Part shown: positions 7,953-15,335 of the stretch, in pieces
Numbering within the stretch: the stretch's first letter is position 1
How the letters are laid out: the number at the start of each line of letters is the position of its first letter
From: a virus
Strand: one strand, 5' to 3'
IMG/VR virus record: IMGVR_UViG_3300047557_000342
Coordinates: 1 to 31,144 of that record
Length of the DNA: 31,144 nt
Made by a program: the position numbers and the translations under genes
The notes under the pieces: model-generated
Databases searched by the model: none
What the model was told of the DNA's origin: nothing
Seen by the model: only the letters and a program-made list of their open reading frames with translations

Positions 7953-8626
7953 CAGCAGCAATAGCCACCAGCGCCGTCGTAGGCGCATACAGCGCTAAAA
8001 AGGGCGCGTCGGCACAGAAACAAGCCGCCGACCAGTCCGCTGAAGTTCAGCGCGAGATATTCCAGAAACAAACGGAACTGGCAGAGCCATTTCGTCAGGC
8101 TGGCATTACCTCGCAGAACGAACTGATGCGGCTGCTTGGAATTGGCGGCGATCAGACTGCGGCGGATTACGGCATGTTGACTCGTGGTTTTGGCGAGCGC
8201 GACATGCAGATGGACCCTGGTTACGGCTTCCGTTTGCGCGAAGGCGAAAAAGCCCTTGAGCGTATGCAGTCTGCTCGTGGCAACTTGCTATCAGGCGGCG
8301 CGATTAAGGCTGGTCAGCGCTTCGGCCAAGACTTGGCTTCGCAAGAGTACATGAACGCCTTTAATCGAGCGCAGGCGCAGTTAGGCACGCGCCTTGGTGC
8401 GTTAGGCAGTTTGTATGGCGCTGGTCAGGCGGCCACCCAACAGGTTTCTTCGCAAGCCGGTCAGTACGGTGAAAACGTAGGCAACTTGTTGATGGCTGGC
8501 GGCGCTGCTCGTGCTTCGGGATATGCGGGTATGGCTAACGCCCTTAACCAAGCGCTTGGTCAGTATGTTAACTACCGTCAGGGGCAGGATTACCTGAATC
8601 GCCGATACCCAACAGGGGAGGTTTGA
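7940..8626 (+). CDS. DNA ejection (internal virion) protein 1, gp7-like
   Basis: 228 residues. The N-terminus is a small hydrophobic Ala-rich helix (residues 1-20, MSAIAAAIATSAVVGAYSAK), followed by a Gln/Glu-rich helical segment and a motif DPGYGFRLREGEKALERMQS (about 92-111) that is widespread in short-tailed phage DNA-transfer proteins. The rest is Ala, Gly and Gln-rich and helical. In P22 three ejection proteins (gp7, gp20, gp16) leave the capsid ahead of the DNA to build a conduit through the cell envelope; here three consecutive genes follow the same plan. AGGAG at about 7930-7934 precedes the ATG. The gene overlaps the end of the SET gene by 13 nt. Confidence 0.78.
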   Translation: MSAIAAAIATSAVVGAYSAKKGASAQKQAADQSAEVQREIFQKQTELAEPFRQAGITSQNELMRLLGIGGDQTAADYGMLTRGFGERDMQMDPGYGFRLREGEKALERMQSARGNLLSGGAIKAGQRFGQDLASQEYMNAFNRAQAQLGTRLGALGSLYGAGQAATQQVSSQAGQYGENVGNLLMAGGAARASGYAGMANALNQALGQYVNYRQGQDYLNRRYPTGEV

Positions 8627-8628
8627 TC

Positions 8629-9960
8629 ATGCCGATCAATCCGCAAATTTATGTTCCGCAAATTCAACCAATGCAGTTGCAAGACCCAATGGTGTTTGCT
8701 CGCAACGCTCTGGCGATGGATGAAGCGGAGGCATCAATTGCTGCTAATCAATTGAAAGTTAAGCGAGCGGAAGCGTTAAAAAACATTCTTGCAGGTCAAC
8801 CGCAAGAAAAGCGCGATCCGCAGTCAATTGCTAATGCGTTGCTTCAAGGCGGGTTTCCCGAAGAAGCCAAGCAAGTCATGGATTTTGCCACGTCCACGGG
8901 GCAATCACGTAGGGCAGGGCTTGAGGCAAAAACGGCTGAACTTGCATTGCTTGGCAGTGAGGCAGGCGGTTTTGCAAATGATCCTGCATCGCTTAATAAA
9001 GCGGCTATTTTGCCTTGGGCGGCTAGTGCCGTGCAAAGAGGGCTTTTAACGCAAGAAGCATTTAGCCGCTTTGAGGCAATGCCTGACGATCCACGACAGT
9101 TGCAAGCCGCGATGCGCCGGTTGCAAATACAAGCAATTCCGGCTGTGCAGCAACTTGAAACCAGTGTTATTCAACAAGACTTGGGTGGCACAACTCGCGC
9201 GGTGCGAATTCCGAAACTTGGCGGCCCCGGTGAAGTGGTGCCTGGAACAGAAGCAATCGTTACGGCTTCGCCAAACCGCCCTGTTATTAATTTGGCCGAA
9301 TCAAAGCGCGCCGGAACTCTTGGTGAGGCTGGTGCAAAAGCCGAAGTTGAAGAATACAACACTGTTAGAACGGCGGCTCGAAGCATTAACAAGGATTATG
9401 AAACCATTAAATTGCTTCAAGAAGGCAAGCCTTCTACTGGCATTACGGCTGAACTTGAACTTGGATTTAATCGTCTTAAGGCAGCCGCTGGCGGTAAGTC
9501 TGAAGCAATTGAAAAAGTTGCTGATACTGAATACTTGGAAGCGTTGCTTGGCTCTGACGTGTTTACTCAGTTTCAAGCGCTCGGTGTTGGCGCTCGCGGC
9601 CTAGATACGCCTGCTGAACGAGAGTTCTTGCGACAGGTCATTTCAGGTACGCGATCCTTGGATAAGGAAACGCTCATTCGCATGGCTGAAATGCGAGCCA
9701 AGTACAAGCGCGAAATGGTGGAAGACTTTAATTCCCGCGTTGAATCCGGCGAGTTGGATGACTTCTTTAGAGACTATGGTCGAAAGAAGCAAACATTTAA
9801 GTTGCCGCCTCCGCCGGAAGTTACTGTCACCGCTCCTGGTGGCAGACCTCTTGGAACAACTGCCGAGCAGCCAATTAAGGTTAAAAGCCCTGAAGAGGCT
9901 CGTGCATTAAAGCCTGGAACTAGGTTTATTACTCCTGATGGCCGTGAAAAGGTGCGGTAA
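8629..9960 (+). CDS. DNA ejection (internal virion) protein 2, gp20-like
   Basis: 443 residues from ATG 8629, chosen over the in-frame TTG at 8623 because AGGGGAGG (8613-8620) is spaced 8 nt from the ATG. The protein is mostly helical, Gln, Ala and Glu-rich, with an N-terminal segment full of Pro, Gln and hydrophobics (residues 1-25) and a disordered Pro-rich C-terminus (about 390-443). No enzymatic motif is seen. Size, composition and position as the middle of three ejection genes fit the P22 gp20 role. The base composition is somewhat more AT-rich than the coat region. Function is inferred from context. Confidence 0.65.
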   Translation: MPINPQIYVPQIQPMQLQDPMVFARNALAMDEAEASIAANQLKVKRAEALKNILAGQPQEKRDPQSIANALLQGGFPEEAKQVMDFATSTGQSRRAGLEAKTAELALLGSEAGGFANDPASLNKAAILPWAASAVQRGLLTQEAFSRFEAMPDDPRQLQAAMRRLQIQAIPAVQQLETSVIQQDLGGTTRAVRIPKLGGPGEVVPGTEAIVTASPNRPVINLAESKRAGTLGEAGAKAEVEEYNTVRTAARSINKDYETIKLLQEGKPSTGITAELELGFNRLKAAAGGKSEAIEKVADTEYLEALLGSDVFTQFQALGVGARGLDTPAEREFLRQVISGTRSLDKETLIRMAEMRAKYKREMVEDFNSRVESGELDDFFRDYGRKKQTFKLPPPPEVTVTAPGGRPLGTTAEQPIKVKSPEEARALKPGTRFITPDGREKVR

Positions 9961-11702
9961 TGGCGCCTCCAGTGAAACCTCAAGACGATCCATACGCTGA
10001 GTTTACCGACGCGCCTAGAACTCAGGACGTTACGGTAACGCGTATTGGAAACATGCAAATTGACCCGTATGCGGAGTTTGTTGATGCACCCGAAGGCATC
10101 CCGCAGCGCCAAGGTCTTGACGCGCTATCTCAATACGCGGGCGTAATTAACCGCGCTATTGCTCCATACGCCACGGTTGGAATCGGCGGAACTGCTGTTG
10201 GCGGCCCTATCGCGGGCGCTGGCGCTGTCGGCACGCTTGCCTTGACCGATCTTGGAGCCACACTAGCAAACCTTGGCTTGCAAGCCGCCGGGTCTGAGAG
10301 GCGCGTTCCTGTTCCGTCTGACGTGATTCGCAGCGGTTATGAAGCAGTAATGCCTAGTGCGTTTAGTGGGTTTCGTGAACCCGAAACGACCGGGCAACGA
10401 TATGTTGGAACGGGCGCAGAAGCGGCTATGTCCGCTTTTTCACAGGCCAACGCTTTGCGCCAACTCGCGCAAACCTATGGGCCGGGCGTGGCAAAAAACG
10501 TCCTTTCTACCTTGGGGCGAGATCGAGCGGCGCAAACTGCGGCTGCAACCGGCGGCGCATCCGCGCAGCAAGCAATGATTGAAGAATCGGAGCCGGGAAC
10601 AGCGCTACGCAATCCAGTGCTTGTGGCCGCTGTCGGCGCACTCGGAAGCATGGCAACAGGTCGCCTTGCTGCTCGCGGCCCTCAAACCATTAAAGAAATG
10701 GTTGGTAAAGGCACTCCATCCGAAGAGCAGTTGTATAAGCAAGCAAAAGCCAAGTACAGCGAACTTGATAACTCTGGCGTAGTGTTTTCTGGTTCAGCAT
10801 ACGACCGCTTGTTGTCTTCCTTGAAGAATCGCCTTGCCGATGCAGGCTATAAAGAAACCACTGCGGAAAGCGCAATTACGTCCATCCTTAACAAGATGGG
10901 TAAGTTTTCCGGCAAGAATCAAACGTGGTCTGAATTGGATCGCGTTAGAAGCGATATTGGCAAGTCGTTGATTAAGTCAAACGATGAAAATGTAAGGCGT
11001 CTTGGCCGGGAAATGGCTGACGAAATTGACGAGTTTGTGGATAACGTATCTCCGCGTGACTTGGTTATTTCTGTTGGCCCAGGCGGAACGGCAAAAACTG
11101 GCGATGTTAAAAGACTGCTTGCCGCAAGAGATCAAGCCCGCAATCTGTGGGGGCAAGTTAGCCGTAGCGAGGAAATGTCTGAACTTTTGCGTCAAGCCAA
11201 ATTAGAGGCTGGTGCAACCGATATAACCCTTGATCAAGCAATCAGAAACAAATTCTTAAATCTTGCAAAAGCGCAGGATGGGAGAAAATTAAAGAGATTT
11301 AGTCCCGAAGAGCAGCAGTTTATTTTGGAGGTCAGCCAAGGCGGCGACTTTACTAGATTGCTTTCGGAATTCAGTGATGCCTTGAAGTTTAATCGTGGCC
11401 TCGGCGGCGGACTGTATCTTGGCGTTGGAGGCTTGGCTACTCCGTATGCGGCGCAACTTGGGCAAATTGATTTTCCAACAGCGCTGGCTTTAGGCACTGG
11501 AATCGCCGGAGTTCGAGGAACAACTAGCGCCTTATCAAATCGCCTTGCTGCACGTCGTGCTGAAACTGCTGCGCGTGCTATGCGTGGATTCAGGCCGCAG
11601 CCGGTGACGGCTATAGGTCTTCCGTCGGTGCAAACGGCAGTTAGCCCAAATGTTAACTTCTTGACGCAATCAGAAGTTCTCAATGCTTTGTCTGGGAGAT
11701 AG
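9960..11702 (+). CDS. DNA ejection (internal virion) protein 3, gp16-like
   Basis: 580 residues. Two copies of DPYAEFxDAP occur at the N-terminus (residues about 10-20 and 35-45), a motif seen near the start of large injection proteins in many short-tailed phages. Residues about 70-100 form a Gly/Ala-rich hydrophobic stretch that could insert in a membrane. The centre (about 245-470) is long-helical and charged, and a second hydrophobic Gly-rich segment lies at about 490-530. P22 gp16 (609 residues) is of similar size and enters the host with the DNA. The ATG overlaps the previous stop (TAATG). No lysozyme or transglycosylase motif is apparent. Confidence 0.65.
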   Translation: MAPPVKPQDDPYAEFTDAPRTQDVTVTRIGNMQIDPYAEFVDAPEGIPQRQGLDALSQYAGVINRAIAPYATVGIGGTAVGGPIAGAGAVGTLALTDLGATLANLGLQAAGSERRVPVPSDVIRSGYEAVMPSAFSGFREPETTGQRYVGTGAEAAMSAFSQANALRQLAQTYGPGVAKNVLSTLGRDRAAQTAAATGGASAQQAMIEESEPGTALRNPVLVAAVGALGSMATGRLAARGPQTIKEMVGKGTPSEEQLYKQAKAKYSELDNSGVVFSGSAYDRLLSSLKNRLADAGYKETTAESAITSILNKMGKFSGKNQTWSELDRVRSDIGKSLIKSNDENVRRLGREMADEIDEFVDNVSPRDLVISVGPGGTAKTGDVKRLLAARDQARNLWGQVSRSEEMSELLRQAKLEAGATDITLDQAIRNKFLNLAKAQDGRKLKRFSPEEQQFILEVSQGGDFTRLLSEFSDALKFNRGLGGGLYLGVGGLATPYAAQLGQIDFPTALALGTGIAGVRGTTSALSNRLAARRAETAARAMRGFRPQPVTAIGLPSVQTAVSPNVNFLTQSEVLNALSGR

Positions 11703-11704
11703 TC

Positions 11705-11899
11705 ATGCTTAAAGGCGCATTGAAGTCTAAGACTGTTTGGTGGAACGTCCTGCTGGCCGTTCTCGGTGGGCTGGAGTTGGTAGGCGGCCACATGACTGTG
11801 CTGTGGGGTCAGGAAGTGGCTGCGGCCATTCTGATGCTTGGCGCTTTGGCTAACATTGTCCTGCGAACTGTCACCACGCAGGCACTTTCGGAGAAGTGA
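11705..11899 (+). CDS. Holin-like small membrane protein
   Basis: 64 residues with two predicted membrane helices: about residues 11-30 (WWNVLLAVLGGLELVGGHMT region) and about 36-55 (EVAAAILMLGALANIVLRTV). A basic N-terminus (MLKGALKSK) precedes the first helix. It heads the lysis cassette just before a single-TM protein, Rz/Rz1 and the endolysin. Holins permeabilise the inner membrane at a set time to release endolysin. The two-helix layout fits a class II holin, but the function is inferred from topology and position. It starts 2 nt after the ejection protein stop. Confidence 0.65.
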   Translation: MLKGALKSKTVWWNVLLAVLGGLELVGGHMTVLWGQEVAAAILMLGALANIVLRTVTTQALSEK

Positions 11900-11900
11900 C

Positions 11901-12137
11901 GTGGACGAAATGCAGGTTCTTTTTAACGTCGTCTTGGGCGTGGCCGCTTTCTTGGGCGGTTGGATGGTTAACAACCTGACCCGTAGCATCGAGCGATTGG
12001 ATGCGGACCTGCGTGATATGCCGCATACCTACGTCACCAAAGCAGATTACCGGGAAGACATCCATCATATCCGCAAGACGCTGGATGACATCTTTAATCT
12101 GATCAACCAACTGAGTACGACCAAGGCCGACAAGTGA
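11901..12137 (+). CDS. One-TM lysis-cassette protein (possible antiholin or holin partner)
   Basis: 78 residues if GTG 11901 is used; a GGAGA at 11890-11894 is 6 nt upstream, whereas the ATG at 11910 is too far from it. One membrane helix spans about residues 5-25 (VLFNVVLGVAAFLGGWMVNN), followed by an amphipathic helix with alternating charges (SIERLDADLRDM), a YVTKADYREDIHHIRKTLDD segment and a Lys-rich tail ending TKADK. Such N-in or N-out single-TM proteins are common beside holins. Its exact job is unknown. It ends by overlapping the Rz start by one base. Confidence 0.6.
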   Translation: MDEMQVLFNVVLGVAAFLGGWMVNNLTRSIERLDADLRDMPHTYVTKADYREDIHHIRKTLDDIFNLINQLSTTKADK

Positions 12138-12613
12138 TGTGGACTGCATGGCTGTGGCGTTTTGCGCCGCACGCAATCGTGGCAGCAGTGTTGGGTCTGA
12201 TATGTATATACGCTGTGTATACACTTCGGGAGCAGGGACGTGCGGAACTTAGGCCGCAAATTGAACGACTGGAGGCCGAGTTGGCAGCGGAGAAGGCTGA
12301 CCGAGCGCGTGCTGAACGTGCTTCGGCTTCGTACCAGTCCGAAATGGAGCGCCTTCGTGAGCGTACTGCTCGTGCTGCTGCTAATCGCGGCCCTGTCCGG
12401 CTGTGCGTCATCCCCACAGCCCCGCCAGCCGGGGACGCCGCCCTCAGAACTAATGGTTCCACCACCACCACCGGGAGCGATGAGCGAACGGCTGGAAGCG
12501 ATCCTAAAGCGGGGCCAGACATCGGAGCCGACCTCTACGCCCTAGCCGCCGCCTGTGACGCCGAGAACGCTAAACTACGGGCGTTGCAGGGTTGGGTGAA
12601 AGATGGGGGCTAA
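12137..12613 (+). CDS. Rz: Rz-like inner-membrane spanin subunit
   Basis: 158 residues. A single N-terminal membrane helix (about residues 9-30, APHAIVAAVLGLICIYAVY) is followed by a long coiled coil (about 31-80, rich in Glu, Arg and Ala with heptad spacing), the topology of Rz: anchored in the inner membrane with a periplasmic helical rod. Rz pairs with outer-membrane Rz1 and fuses the two membranes in the last step of Gram-negative lysis. The start ATG shares its A with the TGA of the preceding gene. An Rz1 gene lies inside it in the +1 frame. The C-terminal third (Thr/Gly/Asp-rich) is where the two frames overlap and is low in complexity. Confidence 0.82.
   Translation: MWTAWLWRFAPHAIVAAVLGLICIYAVYTLREQGRAELRPQIERLEAELAAEKADRARAERASASYQSEMERLRERTARAAANRGPVRLCVIPTAPPAGDAALRTNGSTTTTGSDERTAGSDPKAGPDIGADLYALAAACDAENAKLRALQGWVKDGG
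12357..12545 (+). CDS. Rz1: Rz1-like outer-membrane spanin lipoprotein, nested in Rz
   Basis: 62 residues in the +1 frame relative to Rz, entirely inside it. The start is a GTG at 12357 with GGAG at 12346-12349, 7 nt upstream. The first 15 residues are a lipoprotein signal (MSVLLVLLLIAALSG) ending at the lipobox LSGC with Cys16 as the lipidation site, followed by a Pro-rich mature part (QPRQPGTPP, then VPPPPPG) and a short helix. This is the classic Rz1 pattern: a small Pro-rich lipoprotein of the outer-membrane inner leaflet that binds the tip of the Rz rod. Nested Rz1 genes are known, but the call here rests on the visible lipobox, Pro content and start signal. Confidence 0.82.
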   Translation: MSVLLVLLLIAALSGCASSPQPRQPGTPPSELMVPPPPPGAMSERLEAILKRGQTSEPTSTP

Positions 12614-12615
12614 TT

Positions 12616-12987
12616 ATGGACTGGGCGCTCGTACCGAACTTTAAGGCCGAAGAGTTCAACTGTTCGCACTGCGGTAAGAACGAGATGCGGCAGGAGTTTA
12701 TGAACAAACTCCAAGCCCTGCGAAACATCTACGGCAAGCCGATGAAGGTTACATCCGGCTACCGCTGCGCCAAACATCCTATTGAGGCAAAGAAAGCCCA
12801 GCCTGGAGCGCACGCATCGGGCTGCGCTTGTGACATTGCTGTCGTTGGTGCGGACGCACACAGACTGCTGAAGTTAGCCTTTCAGATGGGCTTTACCGGC
12901 ATTGGTGTGCAACAAAAAGGCAGCGGAAGGTTTATACACTTGGATACTTTGGAGGGCGGCCTTCGTCCGAATGTTTGGTCTTACTAG
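12616..12987 (+). CDS. Endolysin, peptidase M15 family (D-Ala-D-Ala carboxypeptidase-like)
   Basis: 123 residues. The M15_3-type pattern is clear: FKAEEFNCSHCGKNEM (residues 9-24) as the N-terminal signature, TSGYR (46-50), then GAHASGCACDI with zinc ligands H66 and D73, and FIHLD with H108. The enzyme is expected to hydrolyse peptide crosslinks in peptidoglycan. No signal peptide is present, so it would need the holin to reach the wall. ATG 12616 is favoured by the G-run at 12604-12608; it lies just after the Rz stop. It is a single-domain enzyme with no wall-binding domain, normal for Gram-negative phages. Confidence 0.9.
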   Translation: MDWALVPNFKAEEFNCSHCGKNEMRQEFMNKLQALRNIYGKPMKVTSGYRCAKHPIEAKKAQPGAHASGCACDIAVVGADAHRLLKLAFQMGFTGIGVQQKGSGRFIHLDTLEGGLRPNVWSY

Positions 12988-12995
12988 GAGGCGTT

Positions 12996-13292
12996 ATGCG
13001 TCCCGACGGCATCCCCGAGCGCTTCCAATTAGCCGGTCACACCATCAAGGTCAAAGTAATATCGCCTTCAAAGTGGCGCCACGGCAAAAATTGTGTTGGA
13101 ATGTGGCTTCCTGATAAGTATGAGATTCACATCATAAGTTCTTGTAAAGGCACAAATCGGCAGCAAGTGTGGGCGCATGAGGCAACCCACGCGATGCTTG
13201 ACATCGCCGGTCATGGAGACCTTTCGTGCGATGAGCAATTTGTGGATCGAATCGGACACTTGCTGCAACAGATGCTCACAACCATGGAGTAG
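12996..13292 (+). CDS. Small HExxH metallopeptidase-like protein
   Basis: 98 residues with a zincin motif AHEATHAMLDIAGH (residues 60-73; HExxH = H61, E62, H65) and a downstream CDEQFVDRIG segment in which E80 could be the third zinc ligand. This arrangement resembles compact IrrE/ImmA or SprT-like metallopeptidases that phages often carry between lysis and early genes. The start ATG 12996 follows AGGAGG at 12986-12991. Substrate is unknown. It might act on a repressor or other host protein, but that is speculation. It is not an endolysin by sequence. Confidence 0.72.
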   Translation: MRPDGIPERFQLAGHTIKVKVISPSKWRHGKNCVGMWLPDKYEIHIISSCKGTNRQQVWAHEATHAMLDIAGHGDLSCDEQFVDRIGHLLQQMLTTME

Positions 13293-13295
13293 ACG

Positions 13296-14363
13296 ATGCA
13301 AGCAAAAGCCACCGACGATCAAATCCTAAAGGCACTACAGGACGCCAACGGCATACGATCCGTCGTCGCTAACAAACTGGGGCTGAACGAACGAAGCCTA
13401 CAGATGCGGATTAAGAAGATGAAGGCAAAGGGCTACATCGTTCCTGAGTCCACATATCAGCAAGGCGCCGTCAAGCAAGACGTAGAGAAGCCCGGATTTT
13501 CCTTTACCCCGCTGCCCGACGACGACATTCCTATCGAAGAACTGATTGAGCAGCGCAAGCGCAAGTTCCTACACAAGCGCGAACACGAAGAAGCCTCCAA
13601 ACTGATCCCGATTCGGGTCAAGTTGGGGGGCGCTATCGGCCTGCTGCACTTTGGCGACCCGCACGTAGACGACGACGGCTGCGACATCGGCGCAATTGAG
13701 CGTCACACGGCGCTGGTGAACAAGACTGAGGGGCTGTTTGCCTGCAACGTGGGCGACACTACGAACAACTGGTGTGGCCGCCTAGCCCGACTCTACGCCG
13801 ACCAGAGTACGTCAGCGGCGCAAGCCTGGAAGATTGCCGAGTGGTTTGTTGGCCGCTGCGACTGGCTGTACATGATTGCCGGAAACCACGACTTGTGGTC
13901 AGGTTCGGGCGATCCGCTGAAGTGGATAGCCAAGCAGCAGAACTCGCTTTATAAGTCCTCAGAAGCCCGTATAGCGCTTCGGTTCCCCAACGGCATGGAA
14001 GTGCGGGTCAACGCTCGCCACGACCACAGCGGCTCGTCTATTTGGAACCCGGCGCATGGCCCGATGAAGGCAGCCATCATGGGAACCCGCGACCACATCT
14101 ACGTGGCCGGTCACAAGCACGAGAGCGCTTATAGCGTGCTGAAGGATGCGATTACGGGTATTACCATGCACGCGGTTAAGGTCGCCTCATACAAGGTGTA
14201 TGACCGTTACGCCAAGGATCGAGGGTTCAGGGACAACGCCCTGTCACCCTGCGTCCTGACGACGATTAACCCAGACCTACCGCCTGACCATCCAGACTTG
14301 GTGAAAGTGTGGTGGGAACCGGAAGAGGGTGCGGACTACCTGAGTTTCCTGCGACGGCGCTAA
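13296..14363 (+). CDS. Metallophosphoesterase with N-terminal helix-turn-helix
   Basis: 355 residues. Residues about 8-48 form a HTH (ILKALQDANGIRSVVANKLG then LNERSLQMRIKKMKAKGY), resembling Fis-type or replication-regulator HTHs. Residues about 105-330 are a calcineurin-like phosphoesterase with the metal motifs GDPHVDD (D121, H123), GD at 153-154, GNHD (196-199), an HDH and a GHKHE. Such enzymes cleave phosphodiesters or phosphomonoesters with two metal ions. The HTH suggests the enzyme acts on or near DNA. It is in a late-reading position but faces the convergent leftward operon; its 3' end overlaps the antisense gene at 14266-14529 by 98 nt. Confidence 0.82.
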   Translation: MQAKATDDQILKALQDANGIRSVVANKLGLNERSLQMRIKKMKAKGYIVPESTYQQGAVKQDVEKPGFSFTPLPDDDIPIEELIEQRKRKFLHKREHEEASKLIPIRVKLGGAIGLLHFGDPHVDDDGCDIGAIERHTALVNKTEGLFACNVGDTTNNWCGRLARLYADQSTSAAQAWKIAEWFVGRCDWLYMIAGNHDLWSGSGDPLKWIAKQQNSLYKSSEARIALRFPNGMEVRVNARHDHSGSSIWNPAHGPMKAAIMGTRDHIYVAGHKHESAYSVLKDAITGITMHAVKVASYKVYDRYAKDRGFRDNALSPCVLTTINPDLPPDHPDLVKVWWEPEEGADYLSFLRRR

Positions 14364-14529
14364 AAATCTCAGCGCGTTCCCGAGCGGCCCGCAAGATGCA
14401 GTAGCGTTGGTGCAGCCGCTTGAGGAACGTCGTACGACGCTGACCGACGATCTCATCGTCAAGCAGGGCTTTGACCTGCTCTTCGTTCAGCGAGTTCAGT
14501 GTTTGGTTAAGTGAGCGCCAGTTGTTCAT
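14266..14529 (-). CDS. Small helical protein, phage-conserved, unknown function
   Basis: 87 residues. The first 58 residues form a compact helical unit: NNWRSLNQTLNSLNEEQVKA, then ERLHQRY-like KRLHQRYCILRAARERAEI. I recognise this as a recurring phage protein type, without a known role. The rest (about 58-87) is read from the antisense strand of the metallophosphoesterase and is low-complexity, so it may be an unselected extension. A TACAAT box (14536-14541) lies exactly 6 nt upstream of the ATG and no Shine-Dalgarno is visible, suggesting a leaderless transcript. It is the last gene of the leftward operon headed by the Cro-like gene. Confidence 0.65.
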   Translation of the reverse strand: MNNWRSLNQTLNSLNEEQVKALLDDEIVGQRRTTFLKRLHQRYCILRAARERAEIFSAVAGNSGSPHPLPVPTTLSPSLDGQAVGLG

Positions 14530-14535
14530 GGCGCT

Positions 14536-14541
14536 ATTGTA
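14536..14541 (-). promoter_or_regulatory. -10-like TACAAT 6 nt before ATG (leaderless start)
   Basis: TACAAT is read on the minus strand with a TTGCAG about 18 nt further upstream as a weak -35. The gap to the ATG (AGCGCC) is 6 nt. Transcription starting about 7 nt after the box would begin on the A of the ATG. Confidence 0.45.
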
Positions 14542-14547
14542 AACGAA

Positions 14548-14856
14548 TTATTTAAGCCGCTGCAAGTACAGGGCTTGAAGGGCGCATACGGTGTCGTCGG
14601 CGTCCCTGCCTTCGTACCACTCGCCCCTAGGCTCAAACAGCCCCCTAAACCGTTTCTGGCCGTCTGAGAGCCGCCCGCCTTTCGCCTTGACCTCTACCCA
14701 GCATATCCACGCCATGCCGTCGTGCATGGGCTTTACGGCAAGCAGGTCGGGGATGTCGTGACCGGCGCTGGCAAAGTCGATGACCTCGAAGTTGGCTTTG
14801 CGGAGGGCTTCGACTATCTCGGTGTGGTTGTTGTCACGACGTTTGGCGTAGCGCAT
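14548..14856 (-). CDS. VRR-NUC-like PD-(D/E)XK nuclease
   Basis: 102 residues. It shows the order of a compact PD-(D/E)XK enzyme: an N-terminal helix with E13 (NNHTEIVEALRKANFEV), then DIPDLLAVKP with D37, and WVEVKAKGG with E55 and K57. This is typical of VRR-NUC and Holliday-junction-resolvase-like phage nucleases, which cleave branched or flap DNA. The catalytic residues are all present. It ends with a DTVCALQALYLQRLK helix. A CATAAT box lies 6 nt before the ATG, overlapping the stop codon of the preceding gene; no Shine-Dalgarno is evident. It may resolve recombination intermediates made by the ERF and YqaJ-type proteins encoded on the other side of the switch. Confidence 0.8.
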   Translation of the reverse strand: MRYAKRRDNNHTEIVEALRKANFEVIDFASAGHDIPDLLAVKPMHDGMAWICWVEVKAKGGRLSDGQKRFRGLFEPRGEWYEGRDADDTVCALQALYLQRLK

Positions 14857-14862
14857 GGGGCT

Positions 14863-14868
14863 ATTATG
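14863..14868 (-). promoter_or_regulatory. -10-like CATAAT 6 nt before ATG
   Basis: Minus-strand CATAAT overlaps the TAA of the preceding gene and stands 6 nt (AGCCCC) before the nuclease ATG. This could be a secondary leaderless promoter or could simply reflect translational re-initiation across the 7-nt gap. Confidence 0.3.
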
Positions 14869-15178
14869 CCGCTTCCGCCCTTGCCTTCAATCTGTTTACG
14901 CCAGGTTCGCCCCACAACTCCCTGACCATGCCACGGATATGCGGGTCGCCGTAGGCTTCCTTCACATCGGTCAGGCTGCGAAGGATGTCGCCCACGTAGT
15001 TCTTGAGCCACGACGTGCGCTCTGCCCGCTGCGACCAATCACCCACGTTAATGCGAGCAAGGTACGCGTCGGCTAACCGGAGTTTATGGTAAGGATTATT
15101 CCTTACCGACTCCCAGTACCGGACGTTCGCCTCGGACGCCCACGAGATGTCGCTACTAACGATCTGCTGCTGGATCAT
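14864..15178 (-). CDS. Small helical protein of the leftward regulatory operon, unknown
   Basis: 104 residues, helical, with an IQQQIVSSDISWASEANVRYW start and a C-terminus of DPHIRGMVRELWGEPG then Ala/Glu-rich (quoted in parts). No catalytic motif or membrane helix is visible. It overlaps the end of the Cro-like gene by 23 nt and is read in a different frame, so it probably follows it in one transcript; GGTGAAG lies just upstream of the ATG as a weak Shine-Dalgarno. The protein has the pattern of small phage regulators or anti-host factors but I do not recognise it. Confidence 0.65.
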   Translation of the reverse strand: MIQQQIVSSDISWASEANVRYWESVRNNPYHKLRLADAYLARINVGDWSQRAERTSWLKNYVGDILRSLTDVKEAYGDPHIRGMVRELWGEPGVNRLKARAEAA

Positions 15179-15329
15179 TTGGCTTCACCACGCATTGAAT
15201 CTGATACAGCCGCAGGGCAGGAATCTTGTTTTCCTTAAACCAACGCAGCACGGCCTGACGAGTCACGCCTAACGCCCGAGCGATCTCCGCTTGGGAACCA
15301 TAAATCTTGAGTAGTTGCTTCGGTGTCAT
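15156..15329 (-). CDS. Cro-like helix-turn-helix regulator
   Basis: 57 residues. A typical Cro/CI-type HTH: SQAEIARALGVTRQAVLRWF (residues 12-31) with helix 2 AEIARALG and recognition helix TRQAVLRWF, followed by the KIPALRLYQIQ segment characteristic of Cro-like folds. It starts at ATG 15329, directly beside a divergent promoter pair with a perfect inverted repeat, as expected for an autoregulating phage repressor. Transcription from the minus promoter would start about on the A of the ATG, so the mRNA looks leaderless and no Shine-Dalgarno is present. Without an integrase in view it is more likely an early-gene switch than a lysogeny repressor. Confidence 0.82.
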   Translation of the reverse strand: MTPKQLLKIYGSQAEIARALGVTRQAVLRWFKENKIPALRLYQIQCVVKPNDPAADR

Positions 15330-15335
15330 GGGCGC

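Noticed and set aside
8380-8407. Two more GTTAGGC copies in the first ejection gene
   Set aside because: They encode a QLGTRLGALGS helix and are 21 bp apart in coding DNA; taken as chance rather than part of the origin.
15267-15273. GCCTAAC (inverted GTTAGGC) inside the Cro-like gene
   Set aside because: Single copy within the codons of the HTH; no phasing with other copies.
15156-15329. Lysogeny repressor
   Set aside because: At 57 residues it has no C-terminal dimerisation or cleavage domain and no integrase was found, so a Cro-type early regulator is the more modest call.
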